64,000 bases of DNA. Origin: Rutpela maculata. Taxonomy: Eukaryota > Arthropoda > Insecta > Coleoptera > Cerambycidae. The position numbers and the translations under genes were made by a program. The notes under the pieces were generated by a model. That model did not search any database and was not told where the DNA came from. It saw nothing but the letters and a program-made list of their open reading frames with translations. Where the stretch lies: contig OW386291.2 in the NCBI GenBank assembly GCA_936432065.2, forward strand, positions 12,315,821 to 12,379,820. The letters run 5' to 3'. Positions 57,038-64,000 of this stretch are shown piece by piece (the first letter of the stretch is position 1; each line of letters starts with the position of its first letter).

Positions 57038-57835
57038 TGCAACCGTAGAGGGGTGTCAGTAAGAAATATTGTCTGTAACAGTGGAGTAAAATCAACACGA
57101 GAACGTTGAGTTTAGTGATAGATTTATAAGCAACGGACGACAGTTTTGTCAATGCCGAAAAAAAACATGATGGGGAAACCATAAAAATCACGCCAGCGTG
57201 CATTGCGTCACTCTCGAAGGTCTAGTTCGATGATTGAAACCTGTATCCGTTTAACATGTAGCTCATTAATTGACCTTTATTTTGGTGTATAGTTTATAAG
57301 GAATAAGTAAGTCAATGTACGTTAAAGAAATTATTGCAATTAAATACATAACTTTGCTATACCGGGTGACAACGCAATGCAATAAATCGAACACTGTATG
57401 ATTTGTAAGCGGCGGCCTACCTACGGCTAAAACAACGAAGCATGAAAAACACATGAACATTTTGTTTGAAACGCCGATGCCGACAGCGGAGGATTCCTTT
57501 TATGAAAGAAACCCCGGCGCTTTTTTAAAGTTTTTGTGTCTTATTTTATTATTAGTACAATAAACATAATAAAATGGGAGATGTAGGTCGCAAGAAGACA
57601 TTGAACTTGTTCTAATTTGTCCGAGAACGTTAACCTACACGATATTTTATATATACTACCTGGCCTGAAAATATCCTACTTTTAGAAAATAATTAATTTA
57701 AACAAAACCATTGGAGTAAAGCAAAAATTGTATAAGACTTTTTTGCTTCTGGTGGATCAACATAATATCGTGCAAAACATTTGTGTGTATACACCAGGCA
57801 CCCTGTATTATTCGGCGGCTTGCTAATCTATCCTT
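57038..57835. other. Unassigned sequence downstream of the host gene
   Basis: Contains two isolated mariner-like end motifs (TACCGGGTGACA near 57360 and GCACCCTGTA near 57798) that I could not pair into an element. No gene recognised. Confidence 0.45.
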
Positions 57836-57960
57836 TTCAGGGGGGTGGCACCTAAAAAAAGAATAAAAACGTTGGAGCTGAAAAGAAATCAACGTTTGAG
57901 AAGAAATGCTCTATGCAACTTATAATATGTAGTTAAAACAACTTAAAAATTGGAATTGTT
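57836..57960. repeat. Terminal arm of the palindromic GGGGGTGGCAC family beside the XPG-like gene
   Basis: CAGGGGGGTGGCACCTAAAA (57838-57857), TTGGAGCTGAAAAGAAATCA and CTATGCAACTTATAATATG follow the same order as 7165-7270 in the 3-kb repeat. The XPG-like gene's stop codon (57943-57945, minus strand) lies inside this arm. Confidence 0.65.
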
Positions 57961-59436
57961 GCCGCAAACTCGTGACCAATTAAGTCCCAACCTCCGACAG
58001 CCACACAATGGTCCACAACCTTTCGTACAGTTGCACAAAATCATCTTCAGAAGGCAATCAGGAGCAGGAAGTTGGCATGTTGTTTTTGGCCACAATATGG
58101 TATCTTTCAACATCCATCCCCACTCTTTAGGATTCAATACATTACCCAACCATTTCTGTACTTGAAAATAAACACAAAATAGATGCTGTTGAGCTGCGTC
58201 ATGAGTGGGTGGTAATGAATTCAATTTCACTGGTTTGCTTTTGCCCACAGCTTTAATAAAGCAAGAATACCGATAGTTATCGATGGAAACTTCTTTAACT
58301 GGAGCGTTATAGATTGCGAGGAAAAATTTTATCCCATTCGAAGTAACTATGTCAGGAGAAGTACCAGTCTTGCTGAAATCTTCAGCTACAAGTTTCAAGT
58401 CCTGCCGTTCTTTCATCACTTTCAAAACTGCAGTCTTGACTTTATTAAACAGAGCAGACGTAGTGTCACACCCAGAGAATGCGTGCAGAAACAATATGTG
58501 ATCTTGAATGTCTTTATGGTGATCAAAGCTTCGTGAAGAATACATTTTTCGTTGGACCTTCCTTCTGCCTGGTTTGAGGAGAAAAATTTCTTTATTAATA
58601 GGTGTACGAGCAATTAAAATTATAAGAAGATCCACATCTTCCCCAACCACAACCGTAGTATTTTTACATGATTCCTCAAGCGCTGTTTCGACTATCAAAA
58701 TGTCAGCATCATCTTCAGCATGTCTAACAATATAATTATTTGCCTCAAACTTTTCTGTCAACATCGAAATCAATCTGGTTTTATTTTTATTATTGGAAAG
58801 GAGCTTCTCTTGGCTTACAGTTGCAATCATCTGCTCATCAAAGTAAATGTCAACAGATGAAGCTTTTGAGGACCGGCGAAGCTGCTCCATAGCCTTCACA
58901 CTGTTGCTAGTATTTTCGTAACCATCAAAAACAATAATAGAGTTCGAGCCAAAATGATTCTGCACATAATTAACTTATGCTTGGCAAATAGCACCGTAGG
59001 TTTCATGTTGATGTCATATAACTCGGTACAAGAGAAATCCCCCATCAACGATATAAGTGGCATTTTGGAGCTCTGGTTCAGATTCAGATGGCTGGAAATT
59101 GTCATAGAAAGTTGACTTGTTCGTCTTGCGGTTACCAACTTCGTCAAAGAGTGACACCGGATACGGAGCTAATTCATACTCCAAGTAGTTGCGAAGCTCT
59201 TCATTTGTTCTCTTCATGACAGTAATCCTTTGAAACAACAATAATGGATCAATGGGCATTGTGGTATCATGAACTTTAACATTGCTATTGACAGTGAATA
59301 GTAGAAGCACTCTATCTGCACGTGAGAATTTAATACCACAGAAATTGTTGCCAATTTTTTTCTCCATTGCAGCAGTTCCAATCCTATGAGCATCATGATT
59401 TTTTGATTTTAGGTATGTCTTACTGGAATTTTTCAA
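57943..59436 (-). pseudogene. XPG/FEN1-like (PIN-fold) transposon nuclease, best-preserved copy
   Basis: A single minus-strand frame of about 498 codons broken only by two in-frame stops (TGA at 59014-59016 and a TAA near 58975). In order: DPLLLFQRIT, YELAPYPVSLFDEVGNRKTN, VDGGFLLYRV (first acidic motif), VFDGYENTSNSVKAMEQLRR, HAEDDADILIVETAL (second), VVVGEDVDLLIILIA (third), HAFSGCDTTSALF (fourth, resembling the GCDY loop of FEN1), SLPPTHDAAQQHLF, VQKWLGN, and a cysteine-rich tail CNCTKGCGPLCGC with further Cys. This order matches the N, I and H3TH parts of XPG/FEN1-type nucleases; that assignment is by motif only. XPG-like domains are known in the AcademX branch of Academ DNA transposons, so such a relationship is plausible but not shown here. 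The N-terminus beyond 59436 is missing. Confidence 0.78.
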
Positions 59437-59759
59437 GAAAGCTATTGCGTATACGAAAAAAAGACCCTGTATCTTTTTATAGAAAATTTCCAGAGCTTCC
59501 TTTTTGGCCTAATGTATTTTTGTCGTAGAAGCAATGAAAACCGAGATATCTCGAAAAATTCGTTTCCGAGCACGATTTTAGCCCTTTACAGCGTTGCCAA
59601 ATTTTATCCTTACACTCCCACTTCGGGGACTTTTAAGATCTTATCAAGGACACCCGAACCTACCTGGAAGACCAACATTTGCTTTTGTATGAATTGGTCT
59701 GAAGATGCGGCTCATTTTTCACTAAATGCAGTGGATTAATAGGATGATGATTTGAATTC
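59437..59759. other. Unassigned sequence upstream of the XPG-like pseudogene
   Basis: Nothing recognised; an isolated GACCCTGTATC mariner-like end lies near 59462-59472. Confidence 0.4.
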
Positions 59760-59960
59760 AGATATTGAATATCTTAGAAACTGTGACACTTCCATAAAAA
59801 AATCAGAATAAAGATGGTTAATCAATCTTTAAAATGATTTTTTGTTTGTTTCTGTATCATAAACGATAAAGAAGTTATGACAAAAACAATGTGCTTTATC
59901 ACATTTTTTTTTAACAAATTGTCGCCATTTTGCTTAAAATGTAAAGCCTTATCACAACAC
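59760..59960. repeat. Interior sequence of the palindromic GGTGGCAC family
   Basis: TATCTTAGAAACTGTGACAC near 59769 and AAAGAAGTTATGAC near 59868 match the complement of 8140-8250 and the copy at 46670-46800. With 57836-57960 it brackets the XPG-like gene. Confidence 0.6.
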
Positions 59961-60057
59961 CTCCCTTGAAAATTCCTGAGATCGAATAATACCTTTACCT
60001 TCAAAATTGAAGTCATTTATATATTGTAATGAATATTTTTTATAGGTGAAAGATTAT

Positions 60058-60402
60058 TTAGGTAAAGAAGACCAAAATTGATATTATGAAAAAAAAATCA
60101 GTGTGTAAGAATTTAAGGTTCCGTAAAAAATTTTTTACCGGTACATTGATTAATTTCATACCTTTTAAATCAACACCAAAACAAAGGCCAATTAATGGGC
60201 TAAGGTCAATACATCGTAGAGAGTGTAGTGCATACGAAAATGCATTTTTTTGTCCTTCCGCTATATCTTTTTCGGTATCTATCGACAATAAAGTCGTCAT
60301 TACCAATTTTGTATACCCAATAATATAGTCAGAGAGCCCATGACCAAAATTACCCATCATCGCGGCATGGCTAATAGCTCTGGAAACATGTAGTTTAAAC
60401 AA
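60058..60402 (-). pseudogene. Unrecognised 114-codon frame
   Basis: Minus frame with protein-like composition (SHAAMMGNFGHGLSDYIIGY, SLRCIDLSPLIGLCFGVDLK). It has no motif I recognise and no supporting context. It may be another transposon-gene remnant or chance. Confidence 0.25.
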
Positions 60403-61499
60403 AAATAAGATGCCAAAGTTATATAAAGTAAAATCCTATCACGTTGCTAAAGAGGTTAAAAATCATTTTTCGTCCGTTGAAATTACGGAGGGAATTTAGT
60501 GACAGCATCCCGTAAATTATTGAAGAATTTTGTTAAAAATCATGAAAACAAAGGAAACCCACCGATAACTGACATTTATCTCGTTGCAAAAAGCAGATAA
60601 CAATGTTATCAGTTGCAAAAAAAATGACACAATGCGATCATAGCGACATGGCTGCAGCTTTAATTGGATAGTGCATCATGATTTAAAACCACCCCGTTCC
60701 AAAACGGAAACTAACATTTACCGTCTTGCACAGCTTCAGGAAATGAAATATAGTGTGTAGCGTATGCGCGCTCACCGCTCTGCGTTCACTTCCACACTTT
60801 CTTTTTCAGTTATATCTAGCCACGTGCTCATGTATAGTAGGGTTCACCGAAAAAATAAGCAATTTTACTTTTTTTTTTTTAAATTAATTACTACTGGGTA
60901 ATGAAAAGTTGTGGCTACTCATTAGATATAATGTGTTAAATTTTCAACCCTTGAATTGAAGGATTTGAGGTGCCCCACCCACCCTTCACTGACCTTAAAA
61001 AACATACATATATTTTTTAATTCCTTGCTTTTTAATATTTTTGTTAACCTATGAAAAGCCCTACCTGAAAGCTTTATTTCTTTAGTAAACCATTTACAAG
61101 CGCCCCAAAGTATTTTATGTTTAGAAAATTAAATCAATAGTACGAAACAATTTTTTATTGAAATAATGTAAGTATAAAATTATACTTATTGTAACTTAAA
61201 ATCAGATGTTTTATTATAACAGTCAATTATTGACCTAGATTCAATTCTAGCCCGAATAAACCCATCTCATTGCTCCTCGCACACTGCTCTGGAGACTTCA
61301 GTAACTAAGCAAACGCATCGCTTTATGGCTTGCATATAGCAAGCAAAATCTTTAAGCTGCAGCAAAGGTGCAATGCTGTCTGTTTTCACATAATCTTTCA
61401 ATAGCTGTAGTTCGATAGATATAGCCAAAGGTGGCTCATACCGTTCGTTTTTATTCTAGTCAATTAAGTCTACGTAATCAGATGAATTTGAGCAGCAGA
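60403..61499. other. Unassigned sequence
   Basis: No gene or repeat boundary recognised. Confidence 0.5.
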
Positions 61500-62253
61500 A
61501 GGAAAGCAAGAGTCAGGGGCAGGGCATTGTGATATTTCTAATTTATCAGAATTTAAAGGCGAAGATACGGAAGGTACAGCATTTTTTTTGTCGTTCACTT
61601 CATTGTCTTCATCTGGGATACTATTTTGTTTCAAAAGTTTTTTCTTCATACATTCGTCTTCAAATTGCTTTCGCTTCTCTCTCTAAGTTGCAACTGTTTG
61701 GTGGTTTTGCGATCAATATCTCCAATCATAATTTTTCGTTCAGTTTGTTGATCAGTTATACATTCTCTTTCTTGAATAGGAATCCTTTTGCCTTTAGCCT
61801 AAGAGCAAAGAGACAAATTTTTACACTTACACCCAGCTATATCAAATATTTTTCTGATTCTTTGATAAAAGCTGCCATTTTTTCTTTATAGCCGCTGCAG
61901 CTAGATCGTTCCTTATAGTGCTTGAGTAAACCTCGGTACTTGTCATGGTACTTTTTTATCCTATCAACGATTTGCTGCTCGGATATGACAGGAATTGATA
62001 CTTTAATCCAAACTTTCCTCCATTCGTCTTGCCACAACTTGAAATATTTCTGCAGTTGTTTCTTCCTTTCCAGCCAGAGTCCTCGTGTTATATCTCGTGT
62101 TATGTATTCATTAATAATGCATTTATAAGTTGGCAACATGGTTTTATTAAAATTTTGGGGGATACCAAAAATCGAACAAAGGCAGTTTGTCCGATTTGAC
62201 AAAGACCTCTTAGAAGAAGACTGAGTTTGTTTTTCGGCCATTGCTGTTAACAT
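61500..62253 (-). pseudogene. Uncharacterised multi-copy invertebrate protein (transposon-type)
   Basis: Minus strand; an AUG-led frame from 62253 (or the methionine at 62238). Segments: NKTMLPTYKCIINEYITRD, EWRKVWIKVSIPVISEQQIV, IKKYHDKYRGLLKHYKERSS, then after a one-base frameshift near 61845 FDIAGCKCKNLSLCS, KGKRIPIQERECITDQQTER, KIMIGDIDRKTTKQLQLREK and a lysine-rich end near 61560. The CxC...C pattern after FDIAGC suggests a zinc site. I recall the LPTY/IPVIS/FDIA-CKC layout from repeated genes in invertebrate genomes, but know no function. One stop near 61803 and one frameshift. Confidence 0.55.
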
Positions 62254-62935
62254 GGCCTTAAGATAGGTGGTATTAATGAATTATTTCTGAAAACAAAAAC
62301 ATAATTTTATGAAAATATGAAATGAAATTTGGTGGACTGTTTTTACATTTTGCAACTTCGTAAGAAGTGAGGGTATATTCTTTTTTTATATTTTTATTCA
62401 CATGTGTTCGAGTAAACAGCTTAAATTGAGAATAGCTTTTATACTTACATTATTTACTCAACAGGGAAAAGAAATCATGTAATGAAGTTCTCACAAGTTT
62501 CTTGAATTACACATCAAAATTGCCAAGGCGATGCTGCGACTTAACTATGGAGAGGACAAAATTAAAGTTATGTTTTTAGCGTCGGTAAAGTAGATTTCGC
62601 ATAACCAATCTGCCAATTATAGTAAACTGTTATTTTGCCTATCAGAAAGTTGATTATTTTCAGTACCTATTATTATGCTGTGTTGGTTGTCACTTAGGTG
62701 CAGATGTTTTTTAAAATTATTCAATTTTCAAGTTCCATAGGGCAACTGTTAACATTGTTCAAGTTTATTTTATTTTTTATATTCTCAAAAAGGACATTGA
62801 TTCGCAACTTTTCGACACCCAGGCTTTCATATATATCATTTTATTTTTTTTTTTTTTTTTTCGGTGCACCCAAATATATAGACATTCTCTCGCAACATTC
62901 CATTTGCTTCCATCTTATTCTAGACGTTGTTGATA
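62254..62935. other. Unassigned sequence
   Basis: AT-rich, with a poly-T run near 62841-62860; nothing recognised. Confidence 0.45.
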
Positions 62936-62936
62936 T

Positions 62937-63286
62937 ACAGGGTGTAATTAGTTTCATGTCATTAAAAAAACTGGTGGTGGGGACCGACTAGACAAATAAA
63001 AAACCTTATATAACATGGTGTCTAAAGCCCATAGTTTTGGAGAAAAAAAATAAAGAAAAATTTCGGTAAAGGTATTTACACATAACTTTCCACTCTGGCG
63101 CACGGCCTCAGTAAAAATACACAGTTTGCATCATTTAGTCATCAATTATTTTTTCTGTTAGATGTATATTATTTTTAACTAAAAACTATGGTTATTTTCC
63201 TAAATTCAAGTTTCGATAGCGACCTCTAAAAGTTCTTTACTTTTCATTTATTCGTTATCTTTTCTGTGGGATGACTACCCTGTATA
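62937..63286. mobile_element. Candidate mariner-ended MITE
   Basis: ATACAGGGTGTAATTAG at the left and GACTACCCTGTAT at the right give 10-bp inverted ends next to TA. No coding between. Short TIR, so tentative. Confidence 0.45.
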
Positions 63287-64000
63287 CTTTTTTTTAATTA
63301 AAAGTATGTCAGGTTTTGTTCCTAGCAACTGACAACTACATTCCAAATATTATTTTCCTCTGACTTTTAGCTATTTTTTAGAGAGCCAAGAAGACCACAT
63401 TAACAGAAGAACTTAAGCAACCCCGCATTCTATTTTGTTTAAATTAGATCTATCGCCCGTTGGAGTTTTGGAACAATGTTGTGTTTACCGATGAAAAAGT
63501 GCAGACACGTGCGGAACAGCCATGCAGAAAGCCGTTTTTTAATGTTTTGAGCTTTCAGAATCTGGCCTTATCTCGGACACAATTTTTCAACGTCAATTTT
63601 TACATTTGTTATAAATCGAAATCATTAAATCATTAACATTTTTCCAAATACCTTACTTATGACATTTCACAATAAATGTCACCTTTTTATAACCTGTATG
63701 ATAATAAAAAATCTAAATTCCAAAAAGACTAATTCACATCACTTAATATTATTAAAAACTGGATTACTTGATCTTTCAAGTGTACGGGACTTTATTGCAC
63801 AGAAGTGTAGATTAGATAACTTGCTAGCCCAACGCTCAAATCGTCAGTTCATATTTTTACTTCCACATCTAGTGGAAATATAGTAAAAAAAATGAAAATT
63901 TGTACTGTCGTGAGCAAAAAATATAGGACTATTTTTTTCTAATATAAATCTGTCTCTATTTGCACACTTGCAATGAATTTTGACAAATAACTGACAATGT
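63287..64000. other. Unassigned sequence with a family X terminus
   Basis: CTTCCACATCTAGTGGAAATATAG near 63860-63883 (given here as its two halves CTTCCACATC and TAGTGGAAATATAG) resembles the start of the family X repeat, but no further family sequence follows. The rest is unassigned. Confidence 0.35.

Noticed and set aside
55501..57042. Several long minus-strand frames opposite the host exon
   Set aside because: Shadows of a GC-richer plus-strand coding exon; the plus frame has the kinase motifs, splice acceptor and polyadenylation signal.

Overview
This is a eukaryotic, almost certainly insect, chromosome segment, probably from a beetle or another insect with a large transposon-rich genome. 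The grounds are AT-rich sequence, no bacterial operon structure, spliced gene architecture, and protein remnants typical of arthropod transposons: Jockey/CR1-like and LOA/R1-like LINEs, mariner-type transposases, and several uncharacterised multi-copy insect transposon proteins. I recognise only one probable host-gene piece, the last coding exon of a serine-rich phosphoprotein (55516-56920, + strand). Nearly everything else I can read is mobile DNA, much of it nested.

Layout. 1-0.7 kb: long palindromic (foldback) element. 0.85-5.5 kb: inverted-repeat element holding broken pieces of an XPG/FEN1-like (PIN-fold) nuclease gene. 6.5-9.5 kb: first copy of a 3-kb repeat with a smaller palindromic element inside it, next to a second XPG-like pseudogene (9.5-10.9 kb). 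12.0-12.8 kb: deleted mariner element. 13.8-16.4 kb: inverted-repeat element carrying a 5S-rRNA-derived SINE. 17.1-17.5 kb: solo LTR. 18.1-19.7 kb: zinc-finger transposase-like pseudogene. 20-22 kb: LINE split by a foldback element. 22.5-24.9 kb: LOA-like LINE split by a solo LTR. 25.8-27.2 kb: near-perfect palindrome. 27.25-27.9 and 33.4-34.1 kb: two related elements carrying different tRNA-like modules. 28.4-33.2 kb: an inverted-repeat pair enclosing a nearly intact long-TIR mariner element (29.1-31.8 kb) and a third XPG-like fragment. 34.1-36.8 kb: a LINE interrupted by another LINE and by a hAT-type MITE. 36.9-39.9 kb: second copy of the 3-kb repeat. 40.7-44.7 kb: second copy of the 0.85-5.5 kb TIR family, invaded by a CTGTCTGTC-type repeat and a long-TIR mariner element. 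44.8-47.6 kb: mariner-ended element with nested repeats. 48.4-55.4 kb: more LINE and transposon fragments. 55.5-57.0 kb: host exon. 57.8-59.4 kb: fourth XPG-like pseudogene, flanked by sequence of the palindromic family. 60-64 kb: further transposon remnants.

How the parts fit. The best candidate for something under-described is a transposon group whose only recognisable protein is an XPG-like nuclease with a cysteine-rich tail. Four remnants of at least two subfamilies lie in 64 kb. Two TIR families sit around such remnants, and the abundant palindromic GGGGGTGGCAC repeats look like internally deleted derivatives of one of them. The 5S-derived SINE and the twin elements with interchangeable tRNA-like modules are separate findings. 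All family assignments come from motifs read by eye; no database search was run.
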